Assembly (NCBI GenBank): GCA_023395575.1
Contig: JAEWZA010000219.1
Span: forward strand, 1-8,161
DNA: 8,161 nt
Direction: 5' to 3'
From: Bacillota bacterium
GTDB lineage: Bacteria; Bacillota; Clostridia; Acetivibrionales; DSM-1351
Shown: positions 1 through 5,466 of the stretch, in pieces
Layout: each line of letters begins with the position of its first letter
Position numbering within the stretch: position 1 is the stretch's first letter
Program-made: the position numbers and the translations under genes
Notes under the pieces: model-generated
Told to the model about the DNA's origin: nothing
Databases searched by the model: none
What the model saw: the letters and a program-made list of their open reading frames with translations, nothing else

Positions 1-561
1 CATAACCGGTGTTACTGATGAAGAACCTGCTATAACAACCTTGCCTGGTATTGTGTTTCCACTATAAGCTCCATTGTTACCGGCTGATATATATCCGTTG
101 TCTTCAACAACCGCTTGACCTTCTGAACTTAAAATAAAGTCTATAAACTCCTGTGTCACTTCACTGACTTTTCCTTTAGTTGCAATGTTGAACGGACGAG
201 ATACTTTGTAATCACCGGACTTAATGTTTTCAGAAGTCGCTTCAGCACCATCAATCATGACTGCTTTTACCGAATCATTCAGCGAACCTAATGAGATATA
301 ACCTATTGCTTTAGCATTCCCTGCGACTGAAGTCATCATAACTGATGTACTATTAGTAATATCTGCATCCTCGGTTGTATAATCGACTTTGTTTCCGTTT
401 GTGTCTTTGTCTTCGATTTTAAAAAGCTCAATAAACGCCCCCCGCGTGCCAGAGCCATCTTCACGCGAAACTACTGTAAGCTTGTCATTCTCAGTTCTCC
501 CGCACCCTGTAAAAGCGATAAAAATCATAATAACTAATCCCACTACAATTGTTTTTTTCAT
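1..561 (-). CDS. pstS: PstS-type phosphate-binding lipoprotein, N-terminal 187 residues (C-terminal part lies beyond the left edge)
   Basis: This is the substrate-binding lipoprotein of a phosphate ABC importer, anchored outside the membrane. The start codon at 561-559 follows an AAGGGGGA ribosome binding site about 11 bases upstream. Residues 1-20 form a lipoprotein signal peptide ending in the lipobox FTGC (C20). The phosphate-binding loop SREDGSGTRGAF is at residues 32-43, immediately after the signal peptide. The second-lobe signatures follow: TNSTSVMMTSVAGN, then GYISLGSLND, then FNIATKG, and FIDFILSSEGQ. At residues 174-187 the sequence KVVIAGSSSVTPVM begins, which in ordinary PstS is the start of the mature protein. 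The two halves are therefore in swapped order. From memory, clostridial PstS-like proteins with this order are common and about 290 residues long. The frame is open to base 1, so the remaining third lies off the window. The pstCAB genes would be expected further left. The call is secure; phosphate as substrate is inferred from the SGTR loop. Confidence 0.9.
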   Translation of the reverse strand, partial: MKKTIVVGLVIMIFIAFTGCGRTENDKLTVVSREDGSGTRGAFIELFKIEDKDTNGNKVDYTTEDADITNSTSVMMTSVAGNAKAIGYISLGSLNDSVKAVMIDGAEATSENIKSGDYKVSRPFNIATKGKVSEVTQEFIDFILSSEGQAVVEDNGYISAGNNGAYSGNTIPGKVVIAGSSSVTPVM

Positions 562-632
562 GTTATTTTATTCCCCCTTCATATTGTTCTTCTTAAGTTT
601 AAACTATTATTATTTGAGATAGATATTGGAAT

Positions 633-649
633 TATTAAATGTTTGTAAA
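633..649 (-). promoter_or_regulatory. Candidate PhoP (Pho box) half-site pair upstream of pstS
   Basis: On the minus strand, TTTACA and TTAATA are separated by 5 bases, giving an 11-bp period and lying about 70 bases upstream of the pstS start. The Bacillus PhoP box is built of TTAACA-like hexamers with this spacing, and a pst operon is its classic target. Only two weak half-sites are visible and the DNA is AT-rich, so this is a suggestion based mainly on context. No clear -35 box is visible. Confidence 0.3.
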
Positions 650-670
650 ATGCAGTCATGCTGAGCACAC

Positions 671-709
671 AAAAAATAAACTCTCCGAAATATGGAGAGT
701 TTATTTTTT
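671..709 (-). terminator. Rho-independent terminator downstream of the 750-1910 lipoprotein gene
   Basis: The arms at 671-686 and 694-709 form a perfect 16-bp stem with a 7-base loop. The GC core is CTCTCC/GGAGAG, and the AT-rich outer part gives a run of T on both strands. It lies 41 bases past the stop codon of the lipoprotein gene and before the pstS promoter region, so it should end that transcript and insulate pstS. The symmetric A/T tracts would let it work in both directions. Confidence 0.9.
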
Positions 710-749
710 GAATTACAAGTAAGTCTATTAGTCAACTCCTCTGCCCTTT

Positions 750-1910
750 TCAATCTTCTGGCAGAGGATTTCCAAACCTTAAAATTTCACCGTTTACCAG
801 TTGAAGTTGAGAAGTGACAAGGGTTTTGTTGCCATTAAAATCCGTCTGTGTAACCATTAGCTTTCCGTCTTGCATTGATAAATAGTAGTCATAATACATA
901 CGATCAGCCAATTGATATTCCTTGTCATTCACATAATCATAAACAACTACTCGTTTATCTATAATCCCGGACCCAATACTTACCGTAGTACAGATTTCTG
1001 GCTTACCGTCATTGGTCAAATCAGCCAAATAGGCATTCCAAATGGGCATACCGAAAATTAAATCTCTATTACCGTCTGTAATTTTTTCAGATGTCCAAAT
1101 AAATTTAACACCAGGAAATTCTGGCAAGGACAGTTCTATGCTTTCACCCCACGGCATTTTTTCATCATTTAAATAGTCAAACCATTTTTGTGCTTTATAG
1201 TTTGGAATACTTTTAATTCCCAGAAAATTATCAAATACCAATCCTGTTGAACCATTTAGGCTCAGCGGAAAACTTTCCCCGCTTGCGTTACGTTCAATTG
1301 TACAGTTTGTTTTTCCGTCACCATCACATATAATAGTCAAGGTATATTTGCCTTCAACATCATAGATTCTATAATCTGGGTCGATGATAACACAGGCATA
1401 CTTTTCAAAATCGGCTTGGGTAAGGGCACTCCCTTTTTGAGCCAATTCCCTTACTATTTCAAGGGTTAATGCATCACCAGTTTTATTGCTATGCTTGTCT
1501 AACCACTCCGCCTTAGAACGGTATTTATACACTGCTCCAATCTTTGTGAAAGCTAGACTGGAGGACTTTTTCAACGTGAGTGTATCACCATCATCAGAAA
1601 CAGAAAAAGTGGCACTGGCATTTTGGTCACATGTGATATATAATTCATCACCGCTTACCTTAAAGTTTCCTGTTCCGGGCAGAGCACTACTAAATGGTGG
1701 CTGTGATAATCTTGCGTTACCATTTTCATATAGTGTAACAGTGGGCATCTTTGTGAAATCATCATCAACTAATGCATAGGTCTGTGGCGTTTCGTGCAAT
1801 GTAAGGCTTCCGCTATTCTCTTGAGAAACAGATGAACTGCACCCAGAAACAGCAATCACCAATAACAGCATACTTACTGTTATAAACACAAGCTTTTTCA
1901 ATTTCCTCAT
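750..1910 (-). CDS. Lipoprotein of unknown function, 386 residues
   Basis: The protein starts with a lipoprotein signal peptide (residues 1-24; lipobox VSGC, C24), so it should be anchored on the outer face of the membrane. The rest is beta-rich. Residues about 36-130 look like a small beta-barrel repeat region (TVTLYENGNARL, then FKVSGDELYITCDQNASATFSV). Residues 270-345 contain GMPIWNAYLADLTNDGKPEI, whose DLTNDG (297-302) resembles an FG-GAP or EF-hand-like calcium loop. From memory, similar stretches occur in the outside domain of clostridial BlaR1-like M56 membrane peptidases, but here there is no membrane protease part. The start is uncertain: the AGGGGG ribosome binding site touches the ATG at 1910, which is too close. 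A TTG three codons later (1901-1899) has 9-base spacing and gives a typical MKKLVFITV start. Expressed alone, it ends at the terminator 671-709. The lipoprotein call is firm; the function is not known. Confidence 0.85.
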   Translation of the reverse strand: MRKLKKLVFITVSMLLLVIAVSGCSSSVSQENSGSLTLHETPQTYALVDDDFTKMPTVTLYENGNARLSQPPFSSALPGTGNFKVSGDELYITCDQNASATFSVSDDGDTLTLKKSSSLAFTKIGAVYKYRSKAEWLDKHSNKTGDALTLEIVRELAQKGSALTQADFEKYACVIIDPDYRIYDVEGKYTLTIICDGDGKTNCTIERNASGESFPLSLNGSTGLVFDNFLGIKSIPNYKAQKWFDYLNDEKMPWGESIELSLPEFPGVKFIWTSEKITDGNRDLIFGMPIWNAYLADLTNDGKPEICTTVSIGSGIIDKRVVVYDYVNDKEYQLADRMYYDYYLSMQDGKLMVTQTDFNGNKTLVTSQLQLVNGEILRFGNPLPED

Positions 1911-2192
1911 CCCCCTACTTCTTTTGCAAACAAAAATAGAAATGATTATTTTAATATCCTCTTTTCTATAATTATTATCTTTAACATATAAAAGCTGATA
2001 TAGAATATTCTTCTAACTAATATTTTAGCACTATATACTATTCAGGCACAAGATTACGATTTTTTCCATTATAATTTTTTAATGCACTTCTTTTATCAAT
2101 TGTACACAAGTATTTGTAAGTTTTATATTTATTTTCTAGGTTCAAGAAACTTTATAAAATTATTGAATAAAATATTTATTGAGGTGAATAAA
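1911..2192. promoter_or_regulatory. Divergent AT-rich control region between the lipoprotein and L,D-transpeptidase genes
   Basis: There is no convincing gene in these 282 bases. On the plus strand two candidate promoters could serve the L,D-transpeptidase. One is a TATAAT at 2070-2075 without a recognisable -35 box; the other is TTGTAC (2100-2105), 18 bases, then TATATT (2124-2129). On the minus strand TTGTGC, 18 bases, TAAAAT could serve the lipoprotein gene. A perfect 10-bp palindrome AGAATATTCT sits at 2002-2011. In DNA this AT-rich all of these are weak calls. Confidence 0.3.
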
Positions 2193-2525
2193 ATGTTACA
2201 TATAAAAATTGATACAACTAATAAAAAATTATCCTTATTTAATGATTCAAATTTAATAAAGATATATTCTATTGCTGTTGGCAAGCCTTCTACTCCAACA
2301 CCCTTAGGCAACTGGACCATTATAAAAAAAGGGTTATGGGGAGAGCAATTTGGCGGTCATTTTATGCAGCTAAGTATCCCATTCGGAATCTACGGTATAC
2401 ATGGAACTGACAAGCCCTGGTCAATTTCTCATGCTGTCAGTAATGGCTGCATACGAATGTATAATAATGATGCTGCCGAATTATATAATAAAGTTACGCT
2501 AGGTACACCAGTCCATATATTTTAA
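2193..2525 (+). CDS. YkuD-type L,D-transpeptidase, single domain, 110 residues
   Basis: YkuD-domain enzymes form 3-3 cross-links in peptidoglycan using a catalytic cysteine. Here the core signature is intact: VGKPSTPTPLGNWTI (29-43), the catalytic-site histidine in IHGTDKPWSIS (H70), then AVSNGCIRM with catalytic C86 and R88. The residue before GC is N, not the common H; as I recall B. subtilis YkuD has K there, so this is not a defect. The frame is open back to an ATG at 2082, but the start at 2193 is chosen because GAGGTG sits 7 bases before it and the earlier ATG has no ribosome binding site. With this start there is no signal peptide, membrane segment or LysM domain. Spore-associated YkuD of B. 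subtilis also lacks a signal peptide, so a mother-cell or spore role is possible but only inferred. It is the only plus-strand gene and converges on the azoreductase-like gene. Confidence 0.88.
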   Translation: MLHIKIDTTNKKLSLFNDSNLIKIYSIAVGKPSTPTPLGNWTIIKKGLWGEQFGGHFMQLSIPFGIYGIHGTDKPWSISHAVSNGCIRMYNNDAAELYNKVTLGTPVHIF

Positions 2526-2649
2526 ATTAAAATTAATCTACAGCGTTTTGCTAATTATTTTCTGAACCTTGCAGAGTGAAATTATGTACAAAAGGATTGC
2601 TGCTTTTTGATAAAGCTTCAACCCTTAATTTTAAATATTATTTTTATAC

Positions 2650-3297
2650 TTACAATTGAAGCTGCTCAACTAGTGAATCAATTTTTGCTGCAGCCTTTTC
2701 AATAGCTTCCTGACGTTCAATTTCAGTAGTTCCTGTTCCATCAACTAAAAGTTCTTCAAATTTGCTAATGCCCAAAAATTTCATGATGTCCTGAACATAA
2801 TTTAAGCCCTTATTCAGGATCGGTCTAATAACCCACGGAATATTGGCTCCAGAAGATTGAACATATATAAAGGCACGCTCTTTATCATCTAAAAGACCAT
2901 AAGGTTTGTTGTCATCAAATGCAATAGTTTTATCCGCCAAAACAATGCAATGAATATATTCCAGTAATGGAGCAGGAAAGGAAAGGCTCCACATAGGTGC
3001 AGCTAACACATATAAATCAGCACTCTTAAATTGATCACATAGCTTTATTATTTGACTTACCTCTGCCTGTTCTTCATTTGTCAATTTAGAACACACTTCT
3101 TGGTCAACTATACAGCTTCTGCTGCTAAAGTAGCAAGACTTAAGCTGTGGTACATGCTCTTCATATAAATCTAATTCCTCTAAAACAATACTAGGATGTA
3201 CTTCCAAAATTTTATTTACCAACTTTCTTGCAACTGTCTTACTAGATGATATATCTTCAGGCTTTGAGTTAACAGTAATATAAAGTAGCTTTTTCAT
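2650..3297 (-). CDS. FMN-dependent NADH-azoreductase-like flavoprotein (Flavodoxin_2 fold), 215 residues
   Basis: Members of this cytoplasmic family use FMN and NAD(P)H to reduce quinones, azo dyes or nitro compounds by two-electron transfer. The N-terminal beta strand KKLLYITVNS is followed by the FMN phosphate-loop serines (S17-S19). LYVLAAPMWSLSFPAPLLEYI (95-115) matches the family's PMxNxxxPAxLKxYID signature, with S104 where N is usual. DKTIAF and YGLLDDKERAFIYVQSSG (133-150) match the second flavin-binding part, and MKFLGI (172-177) is the usual C-terminal motif. Length is typical. The region C55-C69 (CYFSSRSCIVDQEVC) has three cysteines, which is not typical. An in-frame TAA sits directly before the ATG, so the start is fixed, but the ribosome binding site is weak (ATGGA). 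A strong GGGAGG lies 55 bases upstream and heads a 19-codon reading frame that overlaps this start. The substrate is unknown. Confidence 0.85.
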   Translation of the reverse strand: MKKLLYITVNSKPEDISSSKTVARKLVNKILEVHPSIVLEELDLYEEHVPQLKSCYFSSRSCIVDQEVCSKLTNEEQAEVSQIIKLCDQFKSADLYVLAAPMWSLSFPAPLLEYIHCIVLADKTIAFDDNKPYGLLDDKERAFIYVQSSGANIPWVIRPILNKGLNYVQDIMKFLGISKFEELLVDGTGTTEIERQEAIEKAAAKIDSLVEQLQL

Positions 3298-3353
3298 TTA
3301 AATGTCCATATCTCAATTCTAAAAAGTAACCAAAAATGATATGGGCTAGACAC
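3294..3353 (-). CDS. Possible 19-residue leader peptide overlapping the azoreductase-like start (speculative)
   Basis: A GTG at 3353-3351 opens a 19-codon frame (peptide starts MSSPYHFWLL) whose TGA overlaps the ATG of the azoreductase-like gene (ATGA), an arrangement typical of translational coupling. It sits on the best ribosome binding site in this leader, GGGAGGTG, while the downstream gene has only a weak one. Against it, the GTG lies inside the Shine-Dalgarno run with no spacing, and a 19-codon frame can arise by chance. Confidence 0.2.
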   Translation of the reverse strand: MSSPYHFWLLFRIEIWTFK

Positions 3354-3362
3354 CTCCCGTTT

Positions 3363-3417
3363 TAGTATTTTATTAATTTATTTATTCTATTTTTTACTAA
3401 AATACTATTTATATACT
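3363..3417 (-). promoter_or_regulatory. Candidate operator/promoter area of the azoreductase-like gene
   Basis: TAGTATTTTA (3363-3372) and its inverted copy (3398-3407) are 25 bases apart, and TACT recurs on the plus strand at 3395, 3403 and 3414. Azoreductase genes in Firmicutes are often controlled by MarR/DUF24-type repressors that bind short inverted TACT/AGTA repeats (YodB, CatR in Bacillus), which motivates the call. The exact YodB spacing is not present, and a 10-bp inverted repeat is not rare in DNA this AT-rich. Confidence 0.25.
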
Positions 3418-3498
3418 ATCATCAAAATAAATATTATCTTTAGCCATTGGTGAACTTGAGCATGGCTGGACTTTTCATTCGAAATTTGGTTTAGAAAC

Positions 3499-3543
3499 AA
3501 ATGCACCTGCAAACAAAGAATTATTTATGTTTGAGGTGCATTT
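3499..3543 (-). terminator. Hairpin terminator downstream of the secreted-protein gene
   Basis: AAATGCACCT (3499-3508) pairs with 3534-3543. After one bulged G, CAAACA (3510-3515) pairs with 3528-3533, making a 16-bp stem with a 12-base loop. It lies 66 bases past the stop of the 3609-4355 gene. In that direction the stem is followed by ATTTGTTTCT, a moderate T tract; in the plus direction the tail is TTTTATG. A weaker 6-bp hairpin, AGCCAT/ATGGCT, lies at 3442-3467. The rest of the 311-base gap 3298-3608 holds no convincing gene. Confidence 0.65.
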
Positions 3544-3608
3544 TATGTATTATTTATTTACATCCATAATTACTTCCATAATTATATCCATATGTTGAAT
3601 TATTTTAA

Positions 3609-4355
3609 TTACTCCTTATAATACCACCATTTATCTGTAGCAGCAGATGCTGAAAAGCTTCCTTCAGCTATCCAATCATCTTTGAAATAACCTTTGTCAT
3701 CAAGATTAACAAGATTGTTTTCATTGCCATTATCATATGCTGATCTAACATTAGTAAATGTAAATGCTACATCTTTTGATGCATTTAGTAAATATTGAGG
3801 AACACCAATTCCAGTTAGAATATTAGATGTATTCATGTATATACTTGGATCTGCGCTTTGTGAGGTTTGAAGTGTCATGGTCTCACCAATAGTGTATTCG
3901 TTAGGTGACCAACTTGTTAAAACTGCTTCTTTAAAGCCTATATCCAAAATAGGTGTATTCAATCTTGGATTTACATGTGAAAAATTCATTTCTGAATATA
4001 CCTTCCAAACATGAAGATATTGATTACCAAAATTAAATACTTGATGATCATATGCTTCAGCTTTTAAATTTAGGTTTGATAGAAAAGTTATTATTCCACC
4101 ATATCTATCGTCATTTAAGTCAACAATAAGGTCAACTTCAGCACCGCTGAAAAAAGTACCAGTACCACCAGCTCCTTTGAATGTTGGTCCATTGTCATTA
4201 GAATCTGAAGCAAAGCTAAAGTAAGTTGTAGCTGTTTTGTACGGTAATATTACACCACCTGCAGGTTCAGCTACTACGACATCTTCCATTGCAAAACAAG
4301 GAATTGCGGAAACCAACATAACTGTAACTAAAAATAAACTAATTAATTTCTTCAT
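3609..4355 (-). CDS. Secreted protein of unknown family, 248 residues
   Basis: I do not recognise a family. Residues 1-22 are a clear Sec signal peptide (charged KK, hydrophobic core, cleavage likely after CFA), with no lipobox, anchor, LPXTG or cell-wall repeat, so the mature product (about 226 residues) should be released or bound non-covalently. The mature part is rich in aromatic, Asn, Asp, Ser and Thr residues and in predicted strands. It contains TFKGAGGTGTFFSGAEVDLIVD (58-79), a glycine-rich beta-turn stretch like those of beta-sandwich surface proteins, and ends KWWYYKE. It has one cysteine, inside the signal peptide, so no disulfides. The start is well supported: AGGAGGT at 4367-4361 with 5-base spacing. 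The gene has its own strong promoter (4496-4524), a structured leader of about 134 bases, and a terminator (3499-3543), so it is a one-gene unit. The effort spent on its control region suggests a tightly regulated, abundant product; that part is inference. Confidence 0.85.
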   Translation of the reverse strand: MKKLISLFLVTVMLVSAIPCFAMEDVVVAEPAGGVILPYKTATTYFSFASDSNDNGPTFKGAGGTGTFFSGAEVDLIVDLNDDRYGGIITFLSNLNLKAEAYDHQVFNFGNQYLHVWKVYSEMNFSHVNPRLNTPILDIGFKEAVLTSWSPNEYTIGETMTLQTSQSADPSIYMNTSNILTGIGVPQYLLNASKDVAFTFTNVRSAYDNGNENNLVNLDDKGYFKDDWIAEGSFSASAATDKWWYYKE

Positions 4356-4399
4356 AACATACCTCCTAGTAAGTTTTGATAAAATTTTTAATGGATGTA

Positions 4400-4469
4400 A
4401 AAAGTCAATTACTATTAGCTTAAAAGAGAGATTCTATCATTTTAATGCTTGGAATAGTAATTGACTTTT
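4400..4469 (-). promoter_or_regulatory. Long hairpin in the 5' untranslated leader of the secreted-protein gene
   Basis: Bases 4400-4416 and 4453-4469 form a perfect 17-bp inverted repeat. The loop can fold further (AGC/GCT, then TTAAAA/TTTTAA). If transcription begins near 4489, the hairpin spans roughly +21 to +90 and ends about 32 bases before the AGGAGGT ribosome binding site. On the transcript it is followed by a short U run (GACUUUUUACA), so it could act as a stabilising 5' hairpin or a leaky attenuator. It matches no riboswitch or T-box that I know. Confidence 0.6.
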
Positions 4470-4471
4470 GT

Positions 4472-4511
4472 CATAAATGGATATAATCAATTACAATTAT
4501 ATCCATTTATG
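4472..4511. repeat. Perfect 16-bp palindrome over the promoter of the secreted-protein gene
   Basis: Arms 4472-4487 and 4496-4511 are perfect inverted copies separated by 8 bases (CAATTACA). One arm contains the -10 box of the leftward promoter, and the predicted transcription start falls in the spacer. This placement fits an operator for a dimeric repressor better than a terminator. The mirror arm carries a TATAAT on the plus strand (4482-4487), with TTGACT (4461-4466) 15 bases before it. Confidence 0.6.
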
Positions 4512-4524
4512 CATATAACGTCAA
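4496..4524 (-). promoter_or_regulatory. Sigma-A type promoter of the secreted-protein gene
   Basis: On the minus strand TTGACG (4524-4519) and TATAAT (4501-4496) are separated by exactly 17 bases, matching the consensus at 11 of 12 positions. The predicted start point is near 4489, giving a leader of about 134 bases. This is the best promoter in the window. Confidence 0.75.
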
Positions 4525-4630
4525 CATGTTACTAAATAATATATTTTTTTGCCATAAATTAATTTTTTTGAATTAAATGTATATAAGAATGCTTTTATTT
4601 CAACATAAAATATACATTCCTAAAAAATAA

Positions 4631-4972
4631 AGGGACTGTTGCAAAACAAGAAATAATATATATCAACAGTAAACTGCTTAAATAGTACTCCCGTGTAATA
4701 TATATCTATGGCTCGCCCCCGAAATCGACGCTGAAATAATTACGGTAAATAACAAGCACTTCCGCCGACCGTATAACACAAGGCATCCTGTCTTGAGCTA
4801 ATACTCACAGCTACTTACTTCCGCTGTGTCGGCTACATTACTTGTTCTTCACCTATTATTTCTAGCATCAATTTCTAACCGAGCTTCACAATTAGATATA
4901 TATTGCTACTTAGTACTATTTTTTGCAATAAAACATCGGTATACAGAAAATTTTGTTTTTACAACAGCCCCT
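4631..4972. mobile_element. Fold-back MITE-like element, about 342 bp, with IS6-like ends
   Basis: The ends are inverted copies: 4631-4646 (AGGGACTGTTGCAAAA) matches the reverse complement of 4957-4972 at 14 of 16 bases. The left end from 4632 differs from the IS26 terminal repeat GGCACTGTTGCAAA at one base. Matching continues inward in register: 4680-4689 with 4912-4921 (10/10), 4697-4708 with 4893-4904 (12/12), 4711-4715 with 4880-4884, 4721-4740 with 4855-4875 (18/20 plus one gap), 4751-4756 with 4841-4846, and 4764-4769 with 4828-4833. The centre is near 4799. The element is thus one long imperfect hairpin and holds no transposase or convincing reading frame. Its inner part is clearly richer in GC than the flanks. 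No matching 8-bp target duplication is visible. It could be a non-autonomous transposon or a remnant of two inverted IS ends. It ends 8 bp from the stop codon of the PH-domain gene and may serve as its terminator. Confidence 0.7.
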
Positions 4973-4980
4973 ACATTTCC

Positions 4981-5358
4981 CTATTTCAAAACATATCCTG
5001 CAAGTACACTTTGCACTTCATAGATGTTAAGACTTTTATTAAATGTCTTTTGAACTGGCATCTGAGAGCCAGAAAGCCAAATTTTCAATTCAGCATCTAG
5101 GTCAAGGTGTCCAGCTGTTTCTATACTAAAATGAATAATACTTTTGTAAGGAATTGAATGATACTCAACTTTTTTGCCAGTCACTCCCTGCTTATCCACC
5201 ATCAGCAGTCTTTTATCTGTAAAAACAAAGTAATCACGAATCAGTTTATATGCTCTTTCAATTTTTTCTCCATTTGCAAGGAGATTACCCAATTCCTTTT
5301 GAATGTCATCAATTTTTACCTCTGATGCATTACCAAGTAATCCATCCATTAATCCCAT
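4981..5358 (-). CDS. Bacterial PH-domain protein (bPH family, YvbH N-terminal-like), 125 residues
   Basis: This is a small cytoplasmic protein made almost entirely of one bacterial pleckstrin-homology domain. The family features are visible: an N-terminal helix GLMDGLLGNASE, then YKLIRDYFVFTDKRLLMVDKQG (37-58) with the FTDKRL strand signature, GKKVEYHSIPYKSIIHFSIETAGHLDLDAELKIWLSG (61-97), and a C-terminal helix (NIYEVQSVLAGYVL). Length and both ends match the family, so it is complete even though the fold-back element ends 8 bp past its stop. The function of single-domain bPH proteins is not established; binding partners are unknown. The start follows GGAGG with 7-9 bases of spacing (AAGGAGGAAGCATC). 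No signal peptide or membrane segment is present. It follows cvfB by 108 bases on the same strand, and no strong terminator is visible between them (only a CGCAC/GTGCG stem without a T tract), so the two may share a transcript. Confidence 0.9.
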   Translation of the reverse strand: MGLMDGLLGNASEVKIDDIQKELGNLLANGEKIERAYKLIRDYFVFTDKRLLMVDKQGVTGKKVEYHSIPYKSIIHFSIETAGHLDLDAELKIWLSGSQMPVQKTFNKSLNIYEVQSVLAGYVLK

Positions 5359-5466
5359 GATGCTTCCTCCTTTTGCTAAGTTAAATATTATTTTTCCTAC
5401 TACTTTTTATTTACTCAAACATCGCACATAAAAATCTATTGGTGCGGTTGAATTATCAATAGTTTG

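Noticed and set aside
2526..2649. A terminator was sought between the convergent L,D-transpeptidase and azoreductase-like genes.
   Set aside because: Only 4-6 bp stems without T tracts are present; nothing is good enough to annotate.
3441..3597. A plus-strand frame without stops reading LAIGELEHGWTFHSKFGLE and onward, possibly a decayed gene.
   Set aside because: No start with a ribosome binding site, no recognised family, and it runs through the terminator hairpin at 3499-3543.
4405..4494. Three copies of TCAATTAC (4405-4412, 4487-4494 and inverted at 4457-4464) that could pair alternatively, like an RNA switch.
   Set aside because: The predicted transcription start near 4489 leaves most of one copy outside the RNA, so a three-way switch is not feasible from this promoter.
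4576..4618. A 9-bp inverted repeat (AATGTATAT/ATATACATT) between the promoter palindrome and the fold-back element.
   Set aside because: It is short, AT-only apart from one pair, and has a 25-base loop; it is expected by chance.
4826..5100. Two overlapping plus-strand reading frames of 65 codons.
   Set aside because: They cross the fold-back element boundary and the end of the PH-domain gene, lack ribosome binding sites and look like chance frames.
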